Of a stretch of 32,270 nt of DNA, positions 15,581 to 23,683 are shown one piece after another. The number at the start of each line of letters is the position of its first letter. Within the stretch, counting starts at the first letter, position 1. The stretch is taken from assembly GCA_024653345.1 (NCBI GenBank), contig JANLFV010000015.1:1-32270 (forward strand). The letters run 5' to 3'. A model generated the notes under the pieces. It had not been told where the DNA came from. It saw nothing but the letters and a program-made list of their open reading frames with translations, and searched no databases. The position numbers and the translations under genes are program-made. The DNA is from Candidatus Acetothermia bacterium. GTDB lineage: Bacteria; Bipolaricaulota; Bipolaricaulia; RBG-16-55-9; JANLFV01.

Positions 15581-16956
15581 AGGCTCGGGGAAAGACCATC
15601 GACGAACCTGTCCAATCCCATCGCCCGCGAGCCCTTGACTAGGATCAGGTTCTGCCCCTCCTCGAGGCGGGCGAGGAGGGCCTCCCTGAGCTCATCGAGG
15701 CTATGCGTGAGCACGACCCTCTCACCCCAGCCCCGCTCGAGGAGGGCCTTCCCCGTCTCCGCGGCCAGCTCCCCGACGGTGAAGACGAGCTCGACATCTG
15801 CTCGGATGATGGCCTCCGCCAGCTCCCGATGGGCCTCGACCGCTCGGTCGCCCAGCTCGAGCATATCCCCTAGGACGAGGATCTTGCGGTGGGAGGCCTT
15901 GAGCCTTGAGAGCGCGCGGAGGGCCTCCTTTACCGCTGTGGGATTGGCATTATAAGAGTCGTCGAGGACCAGCCCGACCCTGGACCGGCGGAGCTCCATC
16001 CGGTGGGGGACGGGCCGGAACTCGACCACGGCCCGTTGGGCATCGTCAGGTGAGGCCCCGAGCTCGAGGGCCGCGGCTGCTGCGGCCAGGATGTTGTAGG
16101 CATTGAGCCGTCCGAGGAGGCGGCTTCTGATCGGGAAGCTCCCCTGGGGCGTCTCCAAGGTGAGCCGGAGGCCCTCGAGGCTCGTATCGTCCACCTCGGA
16201 GGCCCTGTATTCCGCCTCTGCTTCGAGCCCGAACCCGACCGTTCGCACCCGCGCGGGCGGCCTCCGGGCCTGCAAGTATGCAGAGTCGCGGTTCACAACC
16301 GCCAATCCATCCCGGGGGAGGCGGGCGATCAGGGCCCACTTGTTCTCGGCCAGCTCCTCGATGGACTGGAAGAAGCCGAGATGGGCCTCCCCGATGGCCG
16401 TGATGATCCCGACCATCGGCTCGAGGAGCTCGGCCAGCCGCCCGATGTCTCCAGGCCGCTGGAGCCCGAGCTCGAAGACCCCGACCTCGGCCTCCTTTGG
16501 CATCGCGAGGAGCGCGAGCGGGAGGCCGTATTCTGTGTTATAGTTCCCTGGTGAGCGGTAGGCCCGGAAGCGCCTTGAGAGGATGGAAAAGAGCAGCTCC
16601 TTGGTCGTGGTCTTCCCCGAGGAGCCGGTGACCCCCACGATCGGGATCCGGAAGGACCGGCGATAGGCCCGCGCCAGGGCCTGCAGGGCCGCGAGGGTAT
16701 CTTCGACTTCGATGAGGTTGAAGAGGCCGGGGGCCTCGACCCTGCGGGAGATGATCGCCCCGCTCGCCCCCCTCTGGAAGGCTTCCTCTAAGAAGAGGTG
16801 CCCGTCGGTCCGCTCCCCCTTGAGGGCGACGAAGATCTCTCCGGGCTTGATCGTCCGGGAGTCGATGGAGAAGCCGCTAATGGTTGCGGGATGAGGCCGC
16901 TGGAGTTGCCCCCTCGTGACCTGCACGATCCAGTCGAGCTCAGCTCGGCCAGTCAC
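15577..16956 (-). CDS. murF: UDP-MurNAc-tripeptide--D-alanyl-D-alanine ligase
   Basis: This 459-residue Mur ligase adds D-Ala-D-Ala to the cytoplasmic peptidoglycan precursor using ATP. It has the N-terminal UDP-binding ISGFSIDSRTIKPGEIFVALKGERTDGH, the Walker A VTGSSGKTTTKE (residues about 109-120), central EAHLGFFQS and a C-terminal DSYNANPTAVKEAL. I start at the GTG at 16956, giving an N-terminus of family length; it overlaps the S55 peptidase gene by 17 nt. MurF is usually in the dcw cluster; here it stands alone at the end of the tatA-sucC operon. Confirming the start would need N-terminal data. Confidence 0.93.
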   Translation of the reverse strand: MTGRAELDWIVQVTRGQLQRPHPATISGFSIDSRTIKPGEIFVALKGERTDGHLFLEEAFQRGASGAIISRRVEAPGLFNLIEVEDTLAALQALARAYRRSFRIPIVGVTGSSGKTTTKELLFSILSRRFRAYRSPGNYNTEYGLPLALLAMPKEAEVGVFELGLQRPGDIGRLAELLEPMVGIITAIGEAHLGFFQSIEELAENKWALIARLPRDGLAVVNRDSAYLQARRPPARVRTVGFGLEAEAEYRASEVDDTSLEGLRLTLETPQGSFPIRSRLLGRLNAYNILAAAAAALELGASPDDAQRAVVEFRPVPHRMELRRSRVGLVLDDSYNANPTAVKEALRALSRLKASHRKILVLGDMLELGDRAVEAHRELAEAIIRADVELVFTVGELAAETGKALLERGWGERVVLTHSLDELREALLARLEEGQNLILVKGSRAMGLDRFVDGLSPSL

Positions 16957-18844
16957 ATTGAGACGGGTCCTTGCACTTCCCCTGCTCTTCCTGCTCCTCC
17001 GGAGGCCGGTCCTCCGGCCCCGGTTGAGGCTCCTCCTCGGGCTGCTCCGGCTGCTCGATCTTGATCTCCTTGTATTCCTCGCCGACCACGACCCAGCGCT
17101 CGAGCCGCTGCACACTGCTCGGCCGGATCCCCTCTTCTTCCTCCCTCTTCTCCTTGCTCTTCTGAGACACTCCTAGTAGCTCGACCGTGAGCTGGTTGTT
17201 GCTCCCCAGCTCTTCGATCGCTTGGATCAGCTCTTCCAGGCTCGCGAACTTCGGCCCTTCCTCATCCTTCTCCTTGTCGGAAGAACGCGGCCCGCCGAAG
17301 GCGTGGAGGGTGAGGCTCTCGCCTTCCACATCTTCAGGGATCGTAATGCTCCCGTGGAACTCCTTAGCCTCCTCGCGAAAGGGCTTGACGGTGACAGTGT
17401 AGTTCAGCTCCTCGCCGGGGCGATAGCTCTCCTTGTCGGTCTCCAGCTCGATGATCTCGTAGGCCCGGACCTCCTCATCGACCGTGATCTCCACATCGAG
17501 CCGGTCGAGCTGCGGGTCAACGAAGTCATTCCACGCAAGAAGGTAGGCCACCTCGGCGATCTGCATCGGGGCGGTGACGGCGATGTCGCTGAAGCTGTAG
17601 AAGGTGTCCTGTCGCTCGACCCTCTCCCCCAGGCCCCTCCCGCGGAAGCTGTAGTCGACCTCGAGCGTTCCCGGCCCGATCCGGTTGATCGTGGTGTCGA
17701 TCGAGTTCAAGATCGCGGAGAAGACCAGGGATGGCAGGAGGTCGGGGTCTGAGATGACATCGACCTCGAAATCGCTCTGGGCTCCCTTCGTCCCATCCCG
17801 GACGGTGATCCTGAGCGCGACGCTCTCGGGCTGGACTCCCACTGCCCCCGCGATCCCCTGGGAACGGTCCTCGAGGACCGCGCCGAGCCTCGCGCCGGGG
17901 ACACCGAACTTGAAGGGGGTCATCAGGCTCTGGACCGTGTCCAGGACCTTGATCCTGGTGAGGAACATCTCCGTCTCGCCCCGGAGGAGGAAGGGATGGC
18001 CGAAGCTCAAGAGCAGGTTCCCCTCGCGGTAGGTGAGCGTTCCGAACGAGCCGATGCTCACATCCCCCACGGCCAGCATCGCCCCGACGGCCTCCCCCGG
18101 CTCGAGGCTTCCCTCATCGCTATCGGCTATGGCACTCGGCACCCCCAGATCAAAGAAGGTCAGGTCGAACCTCCGGCCTAGGCCGAGCTCCAGGCTGGGG
18201 AGGAAGCCCTTCTCCAACTTCCCCAAGCGGAGAAGCGCCCGCTCGCCTTCCTTGAGGAGCGTGCTATCCACGCCTTCCTTGAGCCAGGCTGAGGACCTCC
18301 CCTTGAGGCCCGAGATCCAGACGGGGGTCGAGGCTTGGCGGAACTCGATCCCGTCCACCACGACTGTAGCTGCGCTCGCCAGCGGCTCGGCAGGCTGAGC
18401 GGCAAGCCGCTCCCGGAGCGGCTCGAGGAGCTGGAGCATCGTCCCGATCGGGCGGACGAGCGCGATCGGCTCGGAGGAGACATCGAAGGAGGCCGCGCCC
18501 CAGATGGCCCCGATGAGCTTCCCGTTCACATAGATCGGGCTCCCGCTCATCCCGGCCGCGATCCCGCCGGAGCGCTCGATCGCCTCCCCGCTCGCCCGGA
18601 TCAGGATGTGGTCGTCCAGCTCGCCGGGGTTATCGACCACATCGACGATCCTGACCTTGAAGGTCGAGATCTTCCCCCCGCTCACGACCGTCTTCCCGAT
18701 CCCCTCCATCCCCGGGCGGAGCTCGGCGAGGGACATGAACGGGCCAGCTCCCGGCCGCTGTTCGGTCGTGCCGGGGGCAATGGAAAGGACGAGGAGCCCC
18801 AAGAGGGCCGAGAGGAGCGCGAGAGCGATTCCCTTTCCCATCAT
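16940..18844 (-). CDS. SpoIVB-type S55 peptidase domain protein, exported
   Basis: The 634-residue protein opens with a signal peptide (MMGKGIALALLSALLGLLVL). The S55 core follows: GMEGIGKTVVSGGKI near 45, FKVRIVDVV, and the nucleophile motif GMSGSP at 98-103 (likely S100). A second landmark, SFGHPFL, near residue 275 carries the candidate catalytic histidine. Such His-after-Ser order is known from non-sporulating members of the family. The C-terminal third is acidic and Glu/Pro-rich, ending QCDWPS. In Bacillus, SpoIVB acts in sporulation signalling, but no sporulation gene is present here, so the role is unknown. Two ATGs, 18844 and 18841, fit the ribosome site. Confidence 0.85.
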   Translation of the reverse strand: MMGKGIALALLSALLGLLVLSIAPGTTEQRPGAGPFMSLAELRPGMEGIGKTVVSGGKISTFKVRIVDVVDNPGELDDHILIRASGEAIERSGGIAAGMSGSPIYVNGKLIGAIWGAASFDVSSEPIALVRPIGTMLQLLEPLRERLAAQPAEPLASAATVVVDGIEFRQASTPVWISGLKGRSSAWLKEGVDSTLLKEGERALLRLGKLEKGFLPSLELGLGRRFDLTFFDLGVPSAIADSDEGSLEPGEAVGAMLAVGDVSIGSFGTLTYREGNLLLSFGHPFLLRGETEMFLTRIKVLDTVQSLMTPFKFGVPGARLGAVLEDRSQGIAGAVGVQPESVALRITVRDGTKGAQSDFEVDVISDPDLLPSLVFSAILNSIDTTINRIGPGTLEVDYSFRGRGLGERVERQDTFYSFSDIAVTAPMQIAEVAYLLAWNDFVDPQLDRLDVEITVDEEVRAYEIIELETDKESYRPGEELNYTVTVKPFREEAKEFHGSITIPEDVEGESLTLHAFGGPRSSDKEKDEEGPKFASLEELIQAIEELGSNNQLTVELLGVSQKSKEKREEEEGIRPSSVQRLERWVVVGEEYKEIKIEQPEQPEEEPQPGPEDRPPEEQEEQGKCKDPSQCDWPS

Positions 18845-18871
18845 TCTCCCCTCTCTAGCATAGGGCCAGGC

Positions 18872-20002
18872 TCAGCGGACGAGCTCGACGATCCGCCGGG
18901 CTCCCTCCTCCATCTCGCGGACTGGGGAGATCCCCTGGGCCTCGAGGATCGCCCGCCCCTCCTCCTCGTTGGTCCCCGTGAGGCGGACCACGAGGGGGAG
19001 CTTGGCTTGGAGCTTCTTCCAGGCCTCCACGAGTCCGCGGGCCACCTCGTCGCAGCGGGTGATCCCTCCGAAGATGTTGAGGAAGAGTCCCTCGACCTGG
19101 GGGTCGGAGAGCACGATCTCTAATGCCTTCTCGATCTGGGCGGCCCGGGCCCCCCCGCCGATGTCCAGGAAGTTCGCCGGCTTGCCTCCCAGGGCCGCGA
19201 CGAGGTCGAGCGTGGCCATCACCAGGCCCGCGCCGTTCCCGATGATCCCGATGTTCCCGTCGAGCTTGACATAGTTCAAGCCGGCCTCGCGCGCCGCCCG
19301 CTCCTGGGGGCTCTCCGACCCCGCGTCCCGCCAGGAGGCCAGCTCCCCCAGGCGCGGGAGGGCATCGTCATCGATGATGAACTTCGCGTCGACCGCTACC
19401 AGCTCCCCTGCCGGGGTGAGCGCCAGGGGGTTGATCTCCACCAGGTTGGCCTGATACTGGGTGAAGGCCTGATAGAGCTTGTTGAAGAGCGAGGCGAACT
19501 GGCTCTGGAGCCCCTTGTCGATCCCGGCCCGCAGGAGGAGATTCCTGATCTGGTAAGGGTGCGGCCCCTCCAGGGGATGGACATGGAAGCGGAAGATCGC
19601 CTCCGGCCTGGCCTTGGCCACCTCCTCGATCTCCATCCCTCCGGCTGGGGAGAAGATCATCACCGGCATTCGCTTCGCCCGGTCCAGGGTGATCCCGAGG
19701 TAGAACTCCTGCGCGATCTCGGCCGCCCTGGCCACGAGGAGCTTCTCCACCCGCTCGCCCTTGATCACCATTCCCAAGATCCTGGCCGCCTGGGCACGCG
19801 TCTCCTCCGGGCTGGCCGCGAGCTTCACGCCCCCGGCCTTCCCCCGCCCGCCGACCAGCACCTGGGCCTTGATCACCACGGGGAAGCCGAGCGCGCGGGC
19901 GATCGCCTCGGCCTCCTCGGGGCTTGTGGCCACACGGCCCTCATTGACGGCGATCCCGACCCGCTTGAACAGCTCCTTGCCCTGATACTCCTGCAGCTTC
20001 AC
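18872..20002 (-). CDS. sucC: Succinyl-CoA synthetase beta subunit
   Basis: This 376-residue protein has the ATP-grasp fold of ADP/GDP-forming succinyl-CoA synthetase: MKLQEYQGKELFKRVGI, QVLVGGRGKAGGVKLA, LVEINPLALTP, and the C-terminal FLDIGGGARAAQIEKALEIVLSDPQVEGLFLNIFGGITRCDEVARG. It is normal in length. Its partner sucD is not adjacent; instead tatA lies 10 nt upstream and the S55 peptidase 27 nt downstream. A different SucC-like protein is at 27.2-28.5 kb, so this copy probably serves the ordinary succinate step with a sucD elsewhere. Confidence 0.93.
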   Translation of the reverse strand: MKLQEYQGKELFKRVGIAVNEGRVATSPEEAEAIARALGFPVVIKAQVLVGGRGKAGGVKLAASPEETRAQAARILGMVIKGERVEKLLVARAAEIAQEFYLGITLDRAKRMPVMIFSPAGGMEIEEVAKARPEAIFRFHVHPLEGPHPYQIRNLLLRAGIDKGLQSQFASLFNKLYQAFTQYQANLVEINPLALTPAGELVAVDAKFIIDDDALPRLGELASWRDAGSESPQERAAREAGLNYVKLDGNIGIIGNGAGLVMATLDLVAALGGKPANFLDIGGGARAAQIEKALEIVLSDPQVEGLFLNIFGGITRCDEVARGLVEAWKKLQAKLPLVVRLTGTNEEEGRAILEAQGISPVREMEEGARRIVELVR

Positions 20003-20012
20003 GGGCTAGCCC

Positions 20013-20249
20013 TCACTTCTTCCGCAGAACATTCGGCTGGGGTTCGACATCCTTGAGCTCCTCTACATCCTTGATCTCCTCGATCTTCTCCTCCTGCTCC
20101 AGATCCCGCCGGATCTTGTGCGCCTCGTCCCTGAAGGCCCGGACGCCCTTCCCCAGCGAGCGGGCGATCTCGGGGAGCTTGTTCGCCCCGAAGATGAGGA
20201 GCACGATCGCCAGGATCAGGATCAGCTCCATCGGCCCGATGTTGCCCAT
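20013..20249 (-). CDS. tatA: Sec-independent protein translocase TatA/E
   Basis: This 78-residue protein has one transmembrane helix (ELILILAIVLLIFGANKLPEIARSLGKG, split here by the conserved FG-x-KLPE hinge) followed by an amphipathic helix and an acidic tail. TatA forms the pore of the twin-arginine export system with TatC, which is not in the window. I start at the ATG at 20249 behind GGAGG; an in-frame TTG at 20255 is too close to the ribosome site. It heads the tatA-sucC-S55-murF operon and could serve the Tat-signal protein at 6 kb. Confidence 0.95.
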   Translation of the reverse strand: MGNIGPMELILILAIVLLIFGANKLPEIARSLGKGVRAFRDEAHKIRRDLEQEEKIEEIKDVEELKDVEPQPNVLRKK

Positions 20250-20281
20250 GCTCAATCCCCTCCTTCCTCTATCACCGGCTC

Positions 20282-20290
20282 ATCATAGCA
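20282..20290 (-). promoter_or_regulatory. Extended -10 promoter of the tatA operon
   Basis: On the minus strand TGC followed by TATGAT (20287-20282) makes an extended -10. No convincing -35 hexamer is 17 nt upstream. The predicted start near 20275 lies close to the tatA ribosome site. Confidence 0.55.
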
Positions 20291-20358
20291 CAAACCCCGC
20301 CGGCCTGCACCTCCGCTTGGCAGCGGGGCAGCTCAAGAGGGCCTTCCCCGCCCGGATC

Positions 20359-20367
20359 TGCTACAAT
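20359..20367 (+). promoter_or_regulatory. Extended -10 promoter of the secreted protease
   Basis: TGC followed by TACAAT at 20362-20367 lies 22 nt before the protease ATG; the -35 region is poor. It is divergent from the tatA promoter with about 75 nt between the two -10 boxes. Confidence 0.5.
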
Positions 20368-20388
20368 CACGGGTCAGTTGGAGGTGAC

Positions 20389-21414
20389 ATGGCACGCAAG
20401 TTGATCCTTGTCTTGACACTGGTGCTCTTGGCGCTGGCCGGCGGTCTGGAGGCTAGCCAGTTCGACTTCTCTCAGCTACTGGGGCAGATCTCGCCAGCGG
20501 TTGTGAAGGTGATCGTGAGCTACGACCGCGAGGGGCGGACTTGGGCCGAGGCGAGCGGCTTCATCCTCGACCCGCAGGGGAGGGTGATCACCGCCTGCCA
20601 CGCGGTGATCGGGGCCTTCGGGATCAGGGTCTCGCTTCGGGACGGCTCGAGCTACCCCGCCTCGGTCGAGCGGTGCTGGCCCGACGACCTCGAGGCCAAG
20701 CTCTTCGATGTGGCCCTCCTCCGCCTCGAGGGGGTCTCGACCTACCTCCCGCAGAATTGGCTGGGGGACTCCGGCTCGGTCTACCTCGGGGAGACCGTCT
20801 TCATCCTCGGCTACCCCGGCCCCTACGGGGAGTTCAACGTCGCTCAGGGGCAGATCACCGCCCGCCTCCCACGCCAATACATCACCATGGACGAGAGGGT
20901 CTACCGGCTGGGCTACATCTTCGAGCTGGCGCTCGACGATAGGGGCTACATCGACGACATCTTGGGGGCGCTCGACCTAGAGGCGGCCAGCCCGACCCTG
21001 GCGGAGCTCGCGCGCTTGGTCCGCCCGGGGATGCTCTTGATCGGGTTCGAGGAGCCTGGACTGGACAGGGCCTTCTGCGGAACGGTCGCGGAGGTGAGGA
21101 GCGATTCCGTCGGACTCGAGGAAGTGAATTGCTCCACCCTCTTCTCCGTCGACCGGGTGGTGAAGACCGGCCGGCGGGCCCAGCTCGACAGGGAGGTAGA
21201 GTTCCTCCGGACCGACGCCCCGATGAACGCCGGCTCGAGCGGCGGGCCGCTCTTCAACCTCTCGGGCCAGGTGATCGGGATCGCCAGCTGGGGGCGGACG
21301 GTGGAGCTGGAAGTCGACGCCACCGGCTCGCTCGCCGGAGTTACGGCCTGGCAGGGGGCGAACTTCGTCGTCCCCAGCGCAGTGATCGCGGCTCTCGTGG
21401 CCTCCTCTCCCTAA
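20389..21414 (+). CDS. Secreted trypsin-like serine protease
   Basis: This 341-residue protein has a Sec signal peptide (residues 1-about 22) and a chymotrypsin-fold catalytic triad: H71 in ITACHAV, D107 in KLFDVALLRL and S284 in NAGSSGGPLF. Relative to DegP/HtrA proteases it lacks a PDZ domain and carries about 110 residues between the Asp and Ser strands (about 160-275). This insert includes a Cys pair (C230, C248). It may be an exported or periplasmic housekeeping protease with a regulatory insert. The ATG follows GGAGGTGAC with ideal spacing. Its neighbour downstream has its own promoter. Confidence 0.88.
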   Translation: MARKLILVLTLVLLALAGGLEASQFDFSQLLGQISPAVVKVIVSYDREGRTWAEASGFILDPQGRVITACHAVIGAFGIRVSLRDGSSYPASVERCWPDDLEAKLFDVALLRLEGVSTYLPQNWLGDSGSVYLGETVFILGYPGPYGEFNVAQGQITARLPRQYITMDERVYRLGYIFELALDDRGYIDDILGALDLEAASPTLAELARLVRPGMLLIGFEEPGLDRAFCGTVAEVRSDSVGLEEVNCSTLFSVDRVVKTGRRAQLDREVEFLRTDAPMNAGSSGGPLFNLSGQVIGIASWGRTVELEVDATGSLAGVTAWQGANFVVPSAVIAALVASSP

Positions 21415-21447
21415 CAGGCCAGCCGGCTGGGTAGTCGAGGGCGGATG

Positions 21448-21456
21448 TGGTAAGAT
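21448..21456 (+). promoter_or_regulatory. Extended -10 promoter of the exported unknown protein
   Basis: TGG followed by TAAGAT at 21451-21456 lies 36 nt before the ATG. A -35 hexamer is not clear. Confidence 0.45.
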
Positions 21457-21492
21457 GAGGGACGAATCTGGCTCCCTAGGAGGATGATCTCT

Positions 21493-22359
21493 ATGCGAAC
21501 TGCACAGGTGCTCCGGTCAATTCGGGGTTGGGCGGCGCTTCTGCTGGCCTTGGCCCTCCTCATCGGTGTCGGCTACGGCCAGACCCAGCAGGCCCCGGTC
21601 CAGGCGGTCGTCGAGATAAGCAACCAGAGCTGCAGGGGCGGGGTCCAGATCGTCCAGTTCACCTTCCTGCGGGACTCCACCCCCTTTGCGATCAAGATCT
21701 TTGCGCCCGCGATCGGGATCGCTGTCGGTGAGACGAAGACCTTCACCTTCGAGCTCACGGAGAAGCCGACGGCGGTGAACATCCGGGGGACGATCTCGCT
21801 CCAGCAGGCGCTCGATGTCACCGCGCCAGTGGGCACAACGCAATACACCTGCGGGCTGATCAAGCTTTCCATCCCCGGGGAGGAGGCCGCGACTGAGGGG
21901 CCGCAGCTCCCGCCCCAGTTGAGCGGGATCGCCCCGGGAATCACCCCACAGCAGGCGCTCGCGCAGTTGCAGGCCAACGGGTTCACGCTGGCGGTCCAGG
22001 GGAGCGAGGCCGAGCCGAAGATCAGCGACGCCTCGGACCCCTTGATCATCGGGGCCCTCGGGCCGGCGGTCCTGACGGGTGCAGGCTACTGGGTCTCCGC
22101 GCCGGGGCAGCTCCGGGCTGCGGTCTTGACTGATCAGCCGGCCACGAACATGGTCCTCCTCGTGATCAGCAACGCCTTGGGATTCTGCTTCTCCATTACC
22201 CCGCTCGGGGGCGGGGTGGCGCTCTTCTGCGACCGTCCGGCGGCCTTCGCCCCAGCGACGACCTTCGGCGGCGGGCCGGTCCCCGGGACGGTCTTCCTCG
22301 TCCTGATCCTGAAGATCGGCGGGCCGACCATGCCATTCGTCCTCTCGCTTTCGGCCTAG
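21493..22359 (+). CDS. Exported protein of unknown function
   Basis: This 288-residue protein has an N-terminal signal peptide (RSIRGWAALLLALALLIGVGYGQ). The mature part has beta-rich regions with VEISNQSCRGGVQIVQFTFLRDS, a Pro/Gly linker around residues 135-150 (EGPQLPPQLSGIAPGI), and a C-terminal half that ends in two hydrophobic strands (TVFLVLILKIGG, FVLSLSA). Cysteines at SCRGG, YTCGL, GFCF and FCDR may form disulfides. I recognise no family. I start at ATG 21493 because AGGAGG lies 9 nt before it; the in-frame ATG at 21484 sits directly on that site. It ends at a strong bidirectional terminator. Confidence 0.6.
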   Translation: MRTAQVLRSIRGWAALLLALALLIGVGYGQTQQAPVQAVVEISNQSCRGGVQIVQFTFLRDSTPFAIKIFAPAIGIAVGETKTFTFELTEKPTAVNIRGTISLQQALDVTAPVGTTQYTCGLIKLSIPGEEAATEGPQLPPQLSGIAPGITPQQALAQLQANGFTLAVQGSEAEPKISDASDPLIIGALGPAVLTGAGYWVSAPGQLRAAVLTDQPATNMVLLVISNALGFCFSITPLGGGVALFCDRPAAFAPATTFGGGPVPGTVFLVLILKIGGPTMPFVLSLSA

Positions 22360-22366
22360 TCTGATG

Positions 22367-22405
22367 GAAGGGGCGCGGCCCAAAAAATCGCGCCCCTTCT
22401 ATTTT
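22367..22405 (+). terminator. Strong intrinsic terminator between convergent genes
   Basis: GAAGGGGCGCG at 22367-22377 pairs perfectly (11 bp) with CGCGCCCCTTC at 22389-22399 around an 11-nt A-rich loop, followed by TATTTT. It ends the plus-strand gene and abuts the metK stop. Confidence 0.85.
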
Positions 22406-23559
22406 CACTTCAGCTTGAGGGCCGCGCGCAGCTCCTCGGCCTTGTCCGTCCGCTCCCAGGGCAAATCGAGGTCCGTCCGCCCGAAGTGGCCGTAGGCCGA
22501 GAGGGCTTTGTAGATCGGCCTCCTCAAATCCAGTTGCGCGATGATCGCCCCCGGGCAGGGGTCGAAGACCTTTGCGCCCGCCTCTTCCAAGCGCTCGTCG
22601 GGGACGGCGCCGCTCCCGAAGGTGTTGATGGTGAGCGCGACCGGCCGGGGCTCGCCGATGGCGTAGGCGATCTGGACCTCGCACTCCTCGGCCAAGCCGG
22701 CGGCCACGATGTTCTTGGCGATGTAGCGGGCAATGCAGGAGCCGGAGCGATCGACCTTCGTGGGGTCCTTCCCCGAGAGGGCCCCGCCCCCGTGGCTCCC
22801 GTAGCCGCCGTAGGTGTCGACCTCGATCTTCCGCCCGGTCATACCGGTGTCCCCCGGCGGGCCGCCGATGACGAACCGCCCGGAGGGGTTGATCAAGACC
22901 TTGGTCCGCTGATCGAGCCACTCCCCCAGGGCCGGCTCGACCACCTCCTTCAAGATCCCGGCCCTTAGCTCCTCGAGCTTAACCTCGGGGTCATGCTGGG
23001 CCGATAGGACAACGGTATGGGCGCGGCGGGGCCGGCCGTTCTCATACTCGACAGTCACCTGGGCCTTCCCGTCGGGGCGCAAGAAGGGGAGCCGCCCCTC
23101 CTTCCTCGCCTTGGCCAGTCCCCGGGTGAGCCGGTGGGCGAGCATTATTGGAAGAGGCATCAGCTCCGGCGTCTCTCGGCAGGCGTAGCCGTAGATGATC
23201 CCGCTGTCCCCGGCCCCGAGCTCCTCTTTCACCACCGCTTGAGCAATGTCCGGGGACTGCTCGTGGACGGCGACGAGGACGGCCACATCGCTGTAGCAGA
23301 AGCCGTATTCCGGGCGGTCGTAGCCGATCTCGCGGATCGTCTCCCTTGCCAAGCTGGCGATGTCCACTTTAGCTTTGGGGTCAGCGCTGATCTCCCCGCC
23401 CACGAGGACCAGCCCGGTGGTGACGAAGGTCTCGCAGGCCACCCTCGCGAAGGGGTCCTGGGCCAGGAAGGCGTCCAGGACGGCGTCGGAGATCCGGTCC
23501 GCGACCTTATCGGGGTGGCCTTCGGTCGCCGACTCCGAGGTGAAGAGCCGCCTGCTCAA
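22405..23559 (-). CDS. metK: S-adenosylmethionine synthetase
   Basis: This 384-residue protein makes S-adenosylmethionine from methionine and ATP. It starts [20 protein letters not shown] (the GHPDK phosphate loop). The AGDQG hexapeptide reads GAGDSG. It has [17 protein letters not shown] and [22 protein letters not shown]. The start codon is TTG at 23559: the frame upstream is closed by a stop six codons before, and GGAAGGGA is at a suitable distance. The gene has its own promoter and its stop reaches the shared terminator. Confidence 0.95.
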   Translation of the reverse strand: MSRRLFTSESATEGHPDKVADRISDAVLDAFLAQDPFARVACETFVTTGLVLVGGEISADPKAKVDIASLARETIREIGYDRPEYGFCYSDVAVLVAVHEQSPDIAQAVVKEELGAGDSGIIYGYACRETPELMPLPIMLAHRLTRGLAKARKEGRLPFLRPDGKAQVTVEYENGRPRRAHTVVLSAQHDPEVKLEELRAGILKEVVEPALGEWLDQRTKVLINPSGRFVIGGPPGDTGMTGRKIEVDTYGGYGSHGGGALSGKDPTKVDRSGSCIARYIAKNIVAAGLAEECEVQIAYAIGEPRPVALTINTFGSGAVPDERLEEAGAKVFDPCPGAIIAQLDLRRPIYKALSAYGHFGRTDLDLPWERTDKAEELRAALKLK

Positions 23560-23595
23560 GTTTGATCCCTTCCGTTACGCAACTTTGATTGCTGC

Positions 23596-23624
23596 AATAT
23601 AGCAGATCGCCCTCTCCCCGTCAA
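23596..23624 (-). promoter_or_regulatory. Sigma-70-type promoter of metK
   Basis: On the minus strand TTGACG at 23624-23619, a 17-nt spacer and TATATT at 23601-23596 with an extended TGC. The leader is only about 30 nt, so there is no room for a SAM riboswitch. Confidence 0.8.
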
Positions 23625-23683
23625 TCATAATCTCGGCGGTAATGATGTGGCGAGTGAACCAGGGGACCGAAGGGCTCTAGCTA

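Noticed and set aside
23560-23640. SAM riboswitch upstream of metK
   Set aside because: The leader is about 30 nt after the predicted start site and shows no fold of that size.
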